Part shown: one piece after another, positions 25,421 through 33,730 of the stretch
How the letters are laid out: each line of letters begins with the position of its first letter
Numbering within the stretch: position 1 is the first letter of the stretch
Source of the DNA: JACJYE01 sp964432875
GTDB taxonomy: Bacteria; Bacteroidota; Bacteroidia; Chitinophagales; Saprospiraceae
Assembly: GCA_964432875.1 (NCBI GenBank)
Contig: CAYSPJ010000001.1
Span: 62,001-126,000, forward strand
Direction of reading: 5' to 3'
Length of the DNA: 64,000 nucleotides
Program-made: the position numbers and the translations under genes
The notes under the pieces: generated by a model
Database searches by the model: none
The model's input: the letters and a program-made list of their open reading frames with translations, nothing else
Told to the model about the DNA's origin: nothing

Positions 25421-25936
25421 CTAAAACCCAATCTTACTCCCCCCCTTCCCCATCTCCTTGCTCAGGGCAGCCATGCGGATGGCGGTCACGGCAGCTTCAA
25501 CGCCTTTATTGCCATGTTTGCCGCCAGCGCGATCGCGGGCTTGTTGCTCATCATTGGGGGTCAGCAGGCCGAAGACAAAGGGTTTGGCGTACATCACGCT
25601 CAGGTTGGCCAGGGTATTTGCCACCGCAGTATTGATATATTCATTGTGGCTGGTCTCACCCTTGATTACGCACCCCAGGCAGATGACGGCATCGGGCTTT
25701 TTGTGGTCGGCAAGGATGCGGGCGCCAGCAGGCAGCTCGAACGAACCCGGCACCTGGACCGCTTCGATATCTGCTTCGGCGGCACCGTGCTTGACCAGGG
25801 TGTCATAGCACCCCTGATAAAGCGCATGGGTGATTTCAGCATTCCAGTCGGAAACCACGATGCCAAATTTCATGCCTGTGGCCGAAGGGATATTCTCTTC
25901 ATTGTACTCGGAAAGGTTTTTCAATGCGCTTGCCAT
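25421..25936 (-). CDS. ribH: 6,7-Dimethyl-8-ribityllumazine synthase
   Basis: A 171-residue lumazine synthase, which joins 5-amino-6-ribitylaminouracil to dihydroxybutanone phosphate; the product is the substrate of RibE. Family motifs: KFGIVVSDWNAEITHAL near 23-39, VPGSFELPAGA near 62-72, ICLGCVIKGETSHNEYI near 85-101 and GGKHGNKGVEAAVTAI near 138-153. It would form 60-mer or pentamer shells as in the family. A -7-like TACTTTTG ends only 3 bp before the ATG, so either the mRNA is nearly leaderless or this match is accidental. Confidence 0.95.
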   Translation of the reverse strand: MASALKNLSEYNEENIPSATGMKFGIVVSDWNAEITHALYQGCYDTLVKHGAAEADIEAVQVPGSFELPAGARILADHKKPDAVICLGCVIKGETSHNEYINTAVANTLANLSVMYAKPFVFGLLTPNDEQQARDRAGGKHGNKGVEAAVTAIRMAALSKEMGKGGSKIGF

Positions 25937-25992
25937 ATCAAAAGTATAATTGAATGATAAACCGAATCAAGTTTCAGGGGCTAAATTAAAGC

Positions 25993-26029
25993 AAAAAGGG
26001 CAAAGCCCCGTAGAAGAACTTTGCCCTTT
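25993..26029 (-). terminator. Intrinsic terminator downstream of the TPR gene
   Basis: On the minus strand an 11 bp stem (26029-26019 with 26005-25995) around a 13 nt loop is followed by TTTTT. It ends the TPR gene and separates it from ribH. Confidence 0.82.
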
Positions 26030-26051
26030 AAGCAGAAGCCGATAAAAAAGC

Positions 26052-26747
26052 TTATCCTTTGGCCGATACCCTGGCGATGTACTTCTGGATATCCCTGCCG
26101 ACAGATGAATCCGGATATTTGTCCTTGATCTGTTCGTAAACCTTTTTCGCCTCGGCCATATTGCCGTTGCGTTCGTGCAGCAAGCCAATTTTCTTGAGGT
26201 AGTAAGGCGTAAGTACCTCATTGTCGCCATGTGCCGCCGCTTTTTTGTAATTTTTCATGGCCGCGTCAAAGTCCTGGAGTTCCGAATAGGCATCGCCCAG
26301 GGCACCGTACTTGGTGATGGGGGTCAGATCGCCTACGGGTTTGAACTTTTTCAAGTAATCGATCGCAGCATCATAACTGCCCAGGTTGAGGTAAGCAATG
26401 CCAGCGTAGTAGCGGGCAGAGTTAGCAGCTGGCGTACCTTTGTACTTGTCGATAATATCGATAAAGCCGAGGTAGCCGCCGCCGGGGTTGGTCAGTGCGA
26501 GGGCGAAAGAATCGCGCTCGAACTGCTCTTGGGCGCGAAAGACCTGCTCTACCGCCTCTCGCTGGCGCGGTTTCTTGTAGAAGTTGTTGTACGCGAAGAA
26601 ACCGCCTATCACTACGACCAGAGCCACCAGTGCTCCGAAAATGTAGTTCTGGTTGTTATCCATGAAGTGCTGTGCGCTGTCGCGTACCTCCACAATATCC
26701 ACCAGCGTCTCATCCGCTTTCTTTTGATTCCTTTTTCTTCTTGCCAT
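26052..26747 (-). CDS. Tetratricopeptide repeat membrane protein (YfgM-like)
   Basis: A 231-residue protein: a basic N-terminal segment (MARRKRNQKKADETL), a single membrane helix at about 35-53 (YIFGALVALVVVIGGFFAY) and a TPR array from about 85 to 225. TPR units are seen around ARYYAGIAYLNLGSYDAAIDY, KYGALGDAYSELQDFDAAMKN and PYYLKKIGLLHERNGNMAEA. The layout matches the YfgM group, whose E. coli member works with the periplasmic chaperone network at the translocon. That specific role here is inferred from layout only. An exact -7 element lies 40 bp upstream. Confidence 0.85.
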   Translation of the reverse strand: MARRKRNQKKADETLVDIVEVRDSAQHFMDNNQNYIFGALVALVVVIGGFFAYNNFYKKPRQREAVEQVFRAQEQFERDSFALALTNPGGGYLGFIDIIDKYKGTPAANSARYYAGIAYLNLGSYDAAIDYLKKFKPVGDLTPITKYGALGDAYSELQDFDAAMKNYKKAAAHGDNEVLTPYYLKKIGLLHERNGNMAEAKKVYEQIKDKYPDSSVGRDIQKYIARVSAKG

Positions 26748-26786
26748 AATTCTCGTCTATTTTGGGCCGTTTTTTAAAAAGCCCCG

Positions 26787-26794
26787 CAAAAATA
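26787..26794 (-). promoter_or_regulatory. Candidate -7 element for the TPR gene
   Basis: Minus-strand TATTTTTG matches TAnnTTTG exactly, 40 bp before the ATG at 26747. Confidence 0.45.
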
Positions 26795-26826
26795 AATAAA
26801 GTTTTATTTCTAAAGGGCTTTTGCCC

Positions 26827-26863
26827 AAAAAAAACGGCGATGAAGCAACTAGCCCCATCGCCG
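26827..26863 (-). terminator. Intrinsic terminator of pdhA
   Basis: On the minus strand an 8 bp stem CGGCGATG/CATCGCCG with a 13 nt loop is followed by TTTTTTTT (complement of 26827-26834). It lies 31 bp beyond the pdhA stop. Confidence 0.8.
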
Positions 26864-26893
26864 CCTGGCCTAGAAGCGCCTACCAAGGCGCTG

Positions 26894-27943
26894 TTAATCC
26901 ATAATAAATGGGTAATCTTCCTGAAGGTAGTTGTCCTCCCACAGGGCCGAGGGGTCGGGATAAGAAGATTCTTCGGCAAATTTAATAGCCGCATTGATCT
27001 CGTTCTTGATTTTTTCCTGGATTTCGCGGAGTTCCTCCTCCGAAGCAATCCCCTTGGAAAGGATGGTGCTTTCAGTTATCTTGACGGGGTCGCGCTCCTT
27101 GTAGGACTCCACCTCTTCCTTGGTGCGGTACTTAGCCGGATCGGAAACGGAATGCCCTTTATAGCGATAAGTGCGCACCTCCAGGAAGTAGGGGCCATTG
27201 CCTGCGCGGATATGGGCGGCGGCTTTAGCTACGGCTTCGTGAACGGATTCGGGGTTCATGCCGTCTACTGGCTCACTAGGCATCTCGTAGGAAAAGCCGA
27301 GCTTGTAAAGATCGGTGATATTGCTGGTACGGTTGACGCTGGTACCCATAGCATAGCCGTTGTTCTCCACGATATAGAGTACGGGCAGCTTCCATTTCAT
27401 AGCCATATTGAACGACTCGTGCAGCGAGCCCTGGCGGGCGGCGCCATCTCCGAACATCGTCACGCAGAGGTTATCAGTGCCTTTATATTTTTCAGCAAAA
27501 GCGATGCCCGTGCCGATGGGGATTTGGGCACCGACGATGCCGTTGCCGCCGAAGTAGCGGTGCTCGGCCGAAAAGAAGTGCATCGAGCCGCCTTTGCCTT
27601 TGACGATGCCGGTTTCTTTGCCAAAGAGCTCTGCCATACAAGCATCTACTGAGCAGCCCCGCCCAATGGCAGTACCGTGCTGGCGATAAGCCGTGACGAT
27701 GGCATCCTCAGCGCGGATCGCCGATTCTATGCCTGCAGCCACCGCTTCTTGCCCGATGTAAACGTGGCAAAACCCGCGGATTTTTTGCTGGCCATACATC
27801 ATCAGAGCCCGCTCTTCAAAGCGGCGGATGCGCAACATGAGCTCATACCATTTCAAGTATTGCTCCTTGCTATAAGTAGGCTGTTCTGCTTGCTTCTTCG
27901 TACTTTTTTTCTTGTTTTGCGTTGCAATATCCATAAGTGGCAT
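26894..27943 (-). CDS. pdhA: Pyruvate dehydrogenase E1 component, alpha subunit
   Basis: A 349-residue thiamine-diphosphate subunit of the pyruvate dehydrogenase complex, which decarboxylates pyruvate. The start was set at ATG 27943; ATG 27934 is equally likely, and the longer frame starts with TTG. Visible motifs: RIRRFEERALMMYGQQKIRGF, the GQEAV block, GRGCSVDACMAELFGKETGI, the ThDP-Mg signature GDGAARQGSLHESFNMA ending NNGYAMGT, and the regulatory-loop segment YRYKGHSVSDPAKYRT. In Bacteroidota the alpha and beta chains are separate genes; the beta gene is not adjacent here. A Lys/Gln-rich N-terminal tail is an extension. Confidence 0.93.
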   Translation of the reverse strand: MPLMDIATQNKKKSTKKQAEQPTYSKEQYLKWYELMLRIRRFEERALMMYGQQKIRGFCHVYIGQEAVAAGIESAIRAEDAIVTAYRQHGTAIGRGCSVDACMAELFGKETGIVKGKGGSMHFFSAEHRYFGGNGIVGAQIPIGTGIAFAEKYKGTDNLCVTMFGDGAARQGSLHESFNMAMKWKLPVLYIVENNGYAMGTSVNRTSNITDLYKLGFSYEMPSEPVDGMNPESVHEAVAKAAAHIRAGNGPYFLEVRTYRYKGHSVSDPAKYRTKEEVESYKERDPVKITESTILSKGIASEEELREIQEKIKNEINAAIKFAEESSYPDPSALWEDNYLQEDYPFIMD

Positions 27944-28099
27944 AGATTTTAGCTGCGTAAATACGCAGGGTGTCAATTCGATTGATGCAAAAAGGCTGCT
28001 ATGGGCGGCACTTGCCTTGGAAACACCATAAGGGGCAAGTGGTTTAACCCACTAATCTTTAGCGCAGCAAAGAAAAGGCATTTTCTGCTTTTCTGCAAA

Positions 28100-28948
28100 T
28101 TATGCTCCGCGGCTTGCCGGTTGCAAGCGCTTTATTTTTTTCAACAACCGCATGAGCTTTAGGTTCAGGGCGGGGTTGGCGTTGAAAAAGTGCCCACCGA
28201 TGAGCAGCCATTCTTTTTCCCTGGTGATTGCGCCCAGGCTGTGGTAAGGGGCTTTACGAGCGGTTTGCAGCTGGGCTTTCCAGTAAAGCGCCCGGTCGGT
28301 CATCGCAAAACCTTCCTTGCAGGAACCGAGCAGGCTTTGATCACAGATAAAGAAAATGTGCTCGTCGCGTTGGGGGAAGAGGAAGAATTTGGCGGCATTC
28401 CTGAGCTTATCCGCCGGCATGGCCAGGAAATCAAAATAGACCTGCTCATCCGGTTCTGTTTCAAAACTCAGAAAGTCCCGCACCATAGAAAAAAAGTCCA
28501 CTTTTCCCCATTCTGCCCCTTCGTATTTGAGCATGGCTTCCGGCAGGGCGTAGGCATTAAGCCCCTGGCAATGGCGGATGATGAAGTAATCCAGCAGGCT
28601 CTCCTGGAGCGCTTCGGCCAGCTGGTTGATGTTGCGGGCATCGGCCTGCCCTTCTGCTTGCAAGAGCAGCAATTGCGCTTTGAGTTGGCCTGCCCGGCGA
28701 TGGAGCATGTCGCGGAAACCGGACTCGTATAATCGCTCGGAATATGCCTGGAATTGCTGCGGCTCATGCTCTGCTTCGACCCGCTGGCGTAAAGCCTGGA
28801 AAAACTGCCCGATGATTTGCTGCTCTATATCGCCCTTCAGGTCAATACATGCCTTGGGTGGCACCGCCGGGGCAGGCTGAGCCGCCCCGCAATTAAAGCA
28901 GAAACGGGCCTGTTCGGGAAGTACAGTTTGGCATTGGTGGCATATCAT
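28100..28948 (-). CDS. Zinc-ribbon domain protein
   Basis: A 282-residue protein that begins MICHQCQTVLPEQARFCFNC, a CxxC...CxxC zinc ribbon at residues 3-20, followed by a Pro/Ala linker and a helical domain. Residues 40-280 are rich in Leu, Glu and Gln, with a late segment around EHIFFICDQSLLGSCKEGFAMTDRALYWKA resembling a bacterial PH-like beta patch. The start was moved from a longer frame at 29026 because the zinc ribbon is usually N-terminal and a -7 element sits just upstream. No enzymatic motif was found. Confidence 0.72.
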   Translation of the reverse strand: MICHQCQTVLPEQARFCFNCGAAQPAPAVPPKACIDLKGDIEQQIIGQFFQALRQRVEAEHEPQQFQAYSERLYESGFRDMLHRRAGQLKAQLLLLQAEGQADARNINQLAEALQESLLDYFIIRHCQGLNAYALPEAMLKYEGAEWGKVDFFSMVRDFLSFETEPDEQVYFDFLAMPADKLRNAAKFFLFPQRDEHIFFICDQSLLGSCKEGFAMTDRALYWKAQLQTARKAPYHSLGAITREKEWLLIGGHFFNANPALNLKLMRLLKKIKRLQPASRGA

Positions 28949-28952
28949 GCCG

Positions 28953-28960
28953 CAAAGGTA
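28953..28960 (-). promoter_or_regulatory. Candidate -7 element for the zinc-ribbon gene
   Basis: Minus-strand TACCTTTG matches the consensus exactly but ends only 4 bp before the ATG at 28948. If real, the mRNA would have almost no leader. Confidence 0.35.
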
Positions 28961-29009
28961 ATGATTATAGGGATTACTTGAGTGTCTGGCCATTAAGTAT
29001 GCCAGAAAC

Positions 29010-29240
29010 TCAAGCGTTGGCCCCACCTAGTTTCTTCTGGTCCACTTCCGGCATCTTGCATTCTTCATCCGGGCGTTTGCCGCAGACGGTGCACTCCCCC
29101 ACTTTGTTTTTCAGCATGGGGTTGTTGGTGGCACAGGTGCCCCGGAACTCCTGTCCAGTGAAGACGTGGCGGATGTTGATGAGAAAGAAAGAGATGCCAA
29201 AGACACCAAATATTATTGCGAGGACATAGAGGAATTCCAT
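29010..29240 (-). CDS. Small Cys-rich membrane protein (NqrM-like)
   Basis: A 76-residue protein with one N-terminal membrane helix (about 3-23) and a Cys-rich tail: FRGTCATNNP, then ECTVCGKRPDEEC. The layout resembles NqrM, an iron-delivery factor needed to mature the Na+-translocating NADH:quinone reductase. No nqr genes are in the window, so this is a guess from shape and cysteine spacing. It lies 61 bp before the zinc-ribbon gene in the same direction. Confidence 0.6.
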   Translation of the reverse strand: MEFLYVLAIIFGVFGISFFLINIRHVFTGQEFRGTCATNNPMLKNKVGECTVCGKRPDEECKMPEVDQKKLGGANA

Positions 29241-29307
29241 AATGTGGCGTTAAAAGTTAATTACAAGTTCTGCCATTCAAACAACTGCCGCTCTTAAATG
29301 GTTTGCT

Positions 29308-29357
29308 TATTTTTGCACACCATCTTCGGCGCAAGCAAGCTTGATGCCGCAAAAATA
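29308..29357. promoter_or_regulatory. Divergent candidate -7 elements between NqrM-like gene and mazG
   Basis: On the plus strand TATTTTTG at 29308-29315 lies 44 bp before mazG. On the minus strand TATTTTTG at 29357-29350 points to the NqrM-like gene at 29240. Both match TAnnTTTG exactly. Confidence 0.4.
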
Positions 29358-29359
29358 CA

Positions 29360-30127
29360 ATGATTATGCAACATAAACTAGATGCTTTTGCCCGTTTGTT
29401 GACCATCATGGATGAACTGCGCGAACAGTGCCCCTGGGACCGCAAGCAGACCCTCCAATCCCTGCGCAACCTCACCATAGAAGAAGCCTATGAGCTGGCC
29501 GACGCGGTACTGGAAGAAAATCTGGAAGAAATCAAGGAAGAAATCGGCGACCTCATGCTCCACATGGTCTTCTATGCCAAAATCGCTGACGAGAAAGGCG
29601 CTTTTGACATCGCCGGCGCCCTTCATGCGGTATGCGACAAGCTCATCCAGCGCCACCCCCATATTTATGGTGATGTCGTAGCGGAAGACGAAGATGCCGT
29701 CAAGCAAAACTGGGAGCAGCTCAAGTTAAAAGAAGGCAAAAAATCAGTGCTTCAGGGGGTGCCCAAATCTCTGCCAGCCATGATTAAAGCCTACCGCATG
29801 CAGGAAAAGACCAAGCAGGTGGGCTTTGAGTGGGAAAACAGCGAGCAGGTGTGGGAAAAAGTAGAAGAGGAAATCGCCGAGTTCAAAGAAGCCTTGGAGC
29901 AAGGCCTGCCTCAGGAAAAACAAGAAGAAGAATTCGGAGACATCCTCTTTTCCCTGGTCAACTACGCCCGCTTCCAGGGCATCGACCCGGAAAACGCGCT
30001 GGAACGTGTCAACCTGAAGTTCAAAAAGCGCTTCGAGTATATTGAAGCCAATGCACAAAAGGGCCTGCGCGAGATGAGCTTGGCTGAAATGGATGCGCTC
30101 TGGGAACAAGCTAAGCGCGTTTTGTAA
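29360..30127 (+). CDS. mazG: Nucleoside triphosphate pyrophosphohydrolase MazG
   Basis: A 255-residue all-alpha NTP pyrophosphatase with two MazG domains, which hydrolyses NTPs to NMPs and pyrophosphate. The N-terminal domain has CPWDRKQTLQSLRNLTIEEAYEL near 17-39 and the metal motif EEIKEEIGDLMLHMVFYAKI near 55-74. The second domain repeats it as VEEEIAEFKEAL and EEEFGDILFSLVNYARF near 189-205, where the EExxE...ExxD ligands lie. Length equals that of E. coli MazG. It is a housekeeping nucleotide-pool enzyme and is not next to a toxin-antitoxin pair. Confidence 0.92.
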   Translation: MIMQHKLDAFARLLTIMDELREQCPWDRKQTLQSLRNLTIEEAYELADAVLEENLEEIKEEIGDLMLHMVFYAKIADEKGAFDIAGALHAVCDKLIQRHPHIYGDVVAEDEDAVKQNWEQLKLKEGKKSVLQGVPKSLPAMIKAYRMQEKTKQVGFEWENSEQVWEKVEEEIAEFKEALEQGLPQEKQEEEFGDILFSLVNYARFQGIDPENALERVNLKFKKRFEYIEANAQKGLREMSLAEMDALWEQAKRVL

Positions 30128-30166
30128 TTCTGATTTTTTTTGGCTGAAAAATCAACAACTTTTCTG

Positions 30167-30174
30167 TAGCTTTG
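30167..30174 (+). promoter_or_regulatory. Candidate -7 element for the bifunctional nuclease gene
   Basis: TAGCTTTG matches TAnnTTTG exactly and lies 40 bp after the mazG stop. RNA would start near 30180, giving a leader of about 168 nt before ATG 30348. The spacing to a TTTG at 30139-30142 is 24 bp, slightly long. Confidence 0.4.
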
Positions 30175-30347
30175 CACCCTTAATGGCAAAAGCTAGATGC
30201 AAGCTGGCTAGCCATGTGTTTTTTGAGGCTGATGAGGTGGCATCCTGACAAGCGGATCTCGCCTTTTTAGGCCTAAACTACCCCGGCATGGCGGTTGTTC
30301 CATACAATGAGGTAGGTTTAACCAAAGCAAAATCACTCGAAGTCTCT

Positions 30348-30941
30348 ATGAGAAAGATTGAATTGGATATAGTCGCCCTTTCCCATTCCGTCACCCAATC
30401 GCACAACTATGCGGTGGTACTAGGCGAGAACGGCGGCACCCGACGGTTGCCCATTGTCATTGGCAGCTTTGAAGCCCAAGCTATTGCCGTAGCGATGGAG
30501 CGCATGACCCCCAACCGCCCCCTCACGCACGACCTCTTTAAAAATACGCTGGAGACTTTCAATATCGACCTCAAGGAAGTCATCATCAACAACCTCCTGG
30601 ACGGCATTTTCTACGCCCGCTTGATTTGCCTCAAAGATGGCGAACTCATCGAAATCGATTCCCGCACTTCCGATGCCCTGGCGATGGCCGTGCGCTTCGA
30701 CTGCCCGATCTTCACCTATGAGTTTATCCTCGACGCCGCCGGCGTGGTATTGGAAGACTCTGAAGAACCCGGCGAACCAGTAGAAGAACCCATGCCAGGC
30801 AGAGGCCGCCAAGCTGCTTTGTCCTCCTATTCCATTGACACCCTCCACAGTATGCTGGATGAAGTGCTGGGCGAGGAAAACTACGAACGCGCCGCAGAGA
30901 TCCGCGATGAAATCCGGCGCCGGCAGGAAGAATCCTCCTAG
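30348..30941 (+). CDS. Bifunctional nuclease family protein (DUF151) with UVR-like tail
   Basis: A 197-residue protein. The N-terminal 130 residues match the BFN/DUF151 domain: MRKIELDIVALSHS, RRLPIVIGSFEAQAIAVAME, RPLTHDLFKNTLETFNIDL, and RTSDALAMAVRFDCPIF. The C-terminus carries a short UVR-like helical hairpin (LDEVLGEENYERAAEIRDEI), as is usual for Bacteroidota members. DUF151 proteins have been reported to have DNase and RNase activity. The start was set at ATG 30348; the longer frame adds 20 residues that do not fit the family. It precedes the lipoprotein gene by 21 bp, so the two are probably an operon. Confidence 0.9.
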   Translation: MRKIELDIVALSHSVTQSHNYAVVLGENGGTRRLPIVIGSFEAQAIAVAMERMTPNRPLTHDLFKNTLETFNIDLKEVIINNLLDGIFYARLICLKDGELIEIDSRTSDALAMAVRFDCPIFTYEFILDAAGVVLEDSEEPGEPVEEPMPGRGRQAALSSYSIDTLHSMLDEVLGEENYERAAEIRDEIRRRQEESS

Positions 30942-30962
30942 GTTCAACTAAACGACAAGGCA

Positions 30963-31532
30963 ATGAAGCAGCCCCTGTTCCTCTTCGCAGTTTTATTCCT
31001 CGTACTGGCTGCCTGCCAGAATGGTAACCGCAAAGCTCTCGGCAGCCAGGATCAAGCTGCCGGGCAAAGCACCGTCATGCTCAATCAACAAGTCGTCAAT
31101 CACGAGGGGGAGACTATTATGGTGGGCCGCATCGACCGTCAGGGCTTGCAGCAACCTCCTTTCAGCGAGTGGTTCTCCAGTGGATATGAGCAATACACCG
31201 TCGATGTAGCCAGCCTCGATGGCTTGCAACCAGCCCTGGAAGAAATTGAAATCCTCGTTTTTCTGGGCACCTGGTGCTCCGATAGCCAGCATGAAATCCC
31301 CCACCTTTTTAAAATACTGGACCACCTGAGCTTCAAGATGGAAGGTTTCACCCTCATCGCCCTGAGCAACCAGCCCGAGTTTTACAAGCAAAGCCCTCAG
31401 GGTGAAGAGCAGGATTGGAACATTGAGTACGTCCCCACTGTTATTTTCCTGAAAGGCGGTATGGAAATCGGGCGCATTGTCGAGTATCCACTGGAAAGCC
31501 TGGAAAAAGATATGGCAAAAATTTTGCGGTAG
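30963..31532 (+). CDS. Thioredoxin-fold lipoprotein
   Basis: A 189-residue exported lipoprotein (lipobox LVLAAC, Cys18). Residues 80-189 form a thioredoxin fold: strand EILVFLGTWCSDSQHEIPHL at 96-115, a helix, strand FTLIALSN, then the cis-Pro segment YVPTVIFLKGGMEIGRIVEYP. The active-site position reads WCSDS, so only one of the two catalytic cysteines is kept. That points to a peroxiredoxin-like, glutathionylation-type or purely binding role rather than dithiol exchange. Confidence 0.84.
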   Translation: MKQPLFLFAVLFLVLAACQNGNRKALGSQDQAAGQSTVMLNQQVVNHEGETIMVGRIDRQGLQQPPFSEWFSSGYEQYTVDVASLDGLQPALEEIEILVFLGTWCSDSQHEIPHLFKILDHLSFKMEGFTLIALSNQPEFYKQSPQGEEQDWNIEYVPTVIFLKGGMEIGRIVEYPLESLEKDMAKILR

Positions 31533-31648
31533 CTTGGGTATTGCTCGATTTTTTTTCCTCGTTTATCGTAAAAAATGCAGTAAAATGCCTCTTCTTTTTG
31601 TAACTTCAAGCGTTTCTATTTTAGGTCAACCTTCTAAAACTCAATATT

Positions 31649-32587
31649 ATGCTATTGCAACCCATCATCATCATCCTGCTCCTAGGGTTAATAATCCTCT
31701 TTTCCGGTATCTTTACCGTAAAACAGCAGACCTCGGCCATCGTCGAGCGGCTGGGTCGATTCCAGGGTATCAGAACCTCAGGCCTTCAGTTCAAGATACC
31801 CTTCATCGACCGTATCGCTGGCCGGGTCAACTTGAAAGTGCAGCAGCTGGACGTAAACGTCGAAACTAAAACCCGCGATAACGTCTTCATCCGCCTGCGC
31901 GTCTCGGTACAGTATTTCATCCTGCCGGAATCCGTCTATGAGGCGTTCTACAAACTGGAAAACTCCAACGAGCAAATCACGGCTTATATCTTTGACACCG
32001 TGCGGGCCGAAGTGCCCAAAATGAAACTGGACGATGTCTTTGAGCGCAAAGATGACATCGCTCTGGCCATCCGCCGCGAATTGGAAGACGCGATGAAGGA
32101 GTACGGCTACGGCATCGTCAAAGCCCTGGTGACCGATATCGACCCCGATGCAGAGGTGAAGCATGCGATGAACCGCATTAATGCCACCGAACGCCAGAAA
32201 ATCGCCGCTGAACACGAAGGCGAAGCCGAGCGTATCCGCATCGTAGCTAAGGCTCGGGCCGAAGCTGAAAGCAAGCGCCTGCAAGGCCAAGGTATTGCCG
32301 ACCAACGCCGCGAAATCGCCAAGGGCTTGGAGGAATCGGTCGAAGTGCTCAACCGCGTGGGCATCAACTCGCAGGAGGCTTCTGCCCTTATCGTGGTCAC
32401 TCAGCACTACGACACTCTACAAAGCATGGGCGAACACTCCAGAAGCACGCTGATCATGATGCCCAATGCTCCTTCTGCTGCCAGCGACATGCTGTCGCAG
32501 ATGACGGCTTCCTTCATCGCTTCTCAGCAAGCAGGCGAAGATTTGAAAAAGCAAAATGCGAAAAACGGGGCTAGCCAGCCTCATTAA
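31649..32587 (+). CDS. SPFH/band-7 (stomatin/prohibitin-like) membrane protein
   Basis: A 312-residue membrane scaffold protein. An N-terminal membrane helix spans about 4-23. The SPFH domain follows from SAIVERLGRFQGI through VTDIDPDAEVKHAMNRINATERQK. After it comes a charged coiled-coil region (AEHEGEAERIRIVAKARAEAESKRLQGQ) and a C-terminal tail with SALIVVTQHYDTL. This is the stomatin-like arrangement that forms ring or cage assemblies at the inner membrane and marks detergent-resistant domains. It is followed by a strong terminator. Confidence 0.92.
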   Translation: MLLQPIIIILLLGLIILFSGIFTVKQQTSAIVERLGRFQGIRTSGLQFKIPFIDRIAGRVNLKVQQLDVNVETKTRDNVFIRLRVSVQYFILPESVYEAFYKLENSNEQITAYIFDTVRAEVPKMKLDDVFERKDDIALAIRRELEDAMKEYGYGIVKALVTDIDPDAEVKHAMNRINATERQKIAAEHEGEAERIRIVAKARAEAESKRLQGQGIADQRREIAKGLEESVEVLNRVGINSQEASALIVVTQHYDTLQSMGEHSRSTLIMMPNAPSAASDMLSQMTASFIASQQAGEDLKKQNAKNGASQPH

Positions 32588-32613
32588 TCGCGCAATGTTT
32601 GACTGGGGTTAGG

Positions 32614-32645
32614 CCTAACAGGCTTTGGAAGCCTGTTAGGTCTTT
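32614..32645 (+). terminator. Intrinsic terminator after the SPFH gene
   Basis: A perfect 12 bp stem CCTAACAGGCTT / AAGCCTGTTAGG with a 3 nt TGG loop, followed by TCTTTCC. It lies 26 bp beyond the stop codon at 32587. Confidence 0.85.
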
Positions 32646-32701
32646 CCGTTTTCATAAACCCTTCTAATAATGCCTCTGGCATTTTTTGTTAATCACCTAC
32701 C

Positions 32702-33592
32702 ATGATGACTGCCTTCAACCGGATAGCGACTACCCTGTTTCTGCTCCTGGCGCTCCTATTGCCTTTCGGGGAAGCAAAAGCCCAGCCGGCTAATAGCCTA
32801 AAGGCTTTCCTGACGCAGCAGCAGCGTACCCCCCTCATCAGCGCCCACCGTGGAGGGCGCTTCTTACCTGGATACCCGGAAAACTGCCTGGAGACCTTCT
32901 CATTTGTCACCCAACAGATGCCCGCCATCATCGAGCTCGATATCCGCCTGACGGCCGATAGTGTGCTCGTCTTGCTCCATGATGAAACCTTGGACCGCAC
33001 TACTACTGGCAAAGGCAAGCTCAGCAGCCAAAGCTGGGAAGAAATCAGCTTATTGCAGCTGGTGGACGATTTTGGGGAAACTACGCCCTATCGCATCCCG
33101 CTGTTTAGCGAAGCCCTGGATTGGTGCAAAGGGCGTGCCCCGCTAACCCTGGATGTCAAACGCGGCGTACCCTTCGACCGGGTTGTGGCTGCTATCGAAG
33201 CAGCTGATGCTGCAGGTTTTTCTGCCATCATCACTTATAACCTGACCGATGCCCTGACCGTACACCGCCTGGCCCCCGAGCTGATGATCTCCGCCAATAT
33301 CCGCAACGAGGATGAACTCCAAGCTTATCTCGACAGCGGTATCCCCACCGACAAGCTCATCGCCTTCACCGGCCTGCAGCAGCGCAGCAGCAACTTCTAC
33401 GATGCACTGCAAGGCCACGGCATCCCCAGCATTATCGGCACCATTGGCAACCTGGATAACAAGGCGATGGCTCGCGGGCTACAAGTCTATCGCGAACTGT
33501 TCCTGGCTGGTGCGGACATCTTCGCGACGGATCGGCCATTTGAGGCGCGGGAGGCTTTCCGCCCCTTTTTTGAAAAGACGGGTAGAAAGTAA
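32702..33592 (+). CDS. Secreted glycerophosphodiester phosphodiesterase
   Basis: A 296-residue GDPD-family enzyme. A signal peptide covers about 1-27 (ends KAQP). The TIM-barrel active-site blocks are present: ISAHRGGRFLPGYPENCLETF near 46-66 (His, Arg and Glu-Asn), ELDIRLTADSVLVLLHDETLDRTTTGKG near 78-105 (Glu, Asp and His), and LTLDVK (Asp-Lys). All catalytic residues are intact. It hydrolyses glycerophosphodiesters to glycerol-3-phosphate and an alcohol, feeding phospholipid salvage in the periplasm. It is a single gene. Confidence 0.92.
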   Translation: MMTAFNRIATTLFLLLALLLPFGEAKAQPANSLKAFLTQQQRTPLISAHRGGRFLPGYPENCLETFSFVTQQMPAIIELDIRLTADSVLVLLHDETLDRTTTGKGKLSSQSWEEISLLQLVDDFGETTPYRIPLFSEALDWCKGRAPLTLDVKRGVPFDRVVAAIEAADAAGFSAIITYNLTDALTVHRLAPELMISANIRNEDELQAYLDSGIPTDKLIAFTGLQQRSSNFYDALQGHGIPSIIGTIGNLDNKAMARGLQVYRELFLAGADIFATDRPFEAREAFRPFFEKTGRK

Positions 33593-33730
33593 ACCCCCAA
33601 GCCAGCTCTTTCAAATATCAGTATTGAACGGTGGATTTTTAGCATCATGCAAGAAACTTGGAGCAATGGGCAGCGCAACTGTCAGGGATACTGAAATCGC
33701 GTGAGGTCAAACACATTAAACCCACCACCT

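Noticed and set aside
25939..25946. Firm promoter call for ribH
   Set aside because: The -7 match ends 3 bp before the start codon; kept only as an observation because chance cannot be excluded.
29360..30127. mazG as part of a toxin-antitoxin or defence module
   Set aside because: It is a full-length housekeeping-type MazG with no toxin or antitoxin gene beside it.
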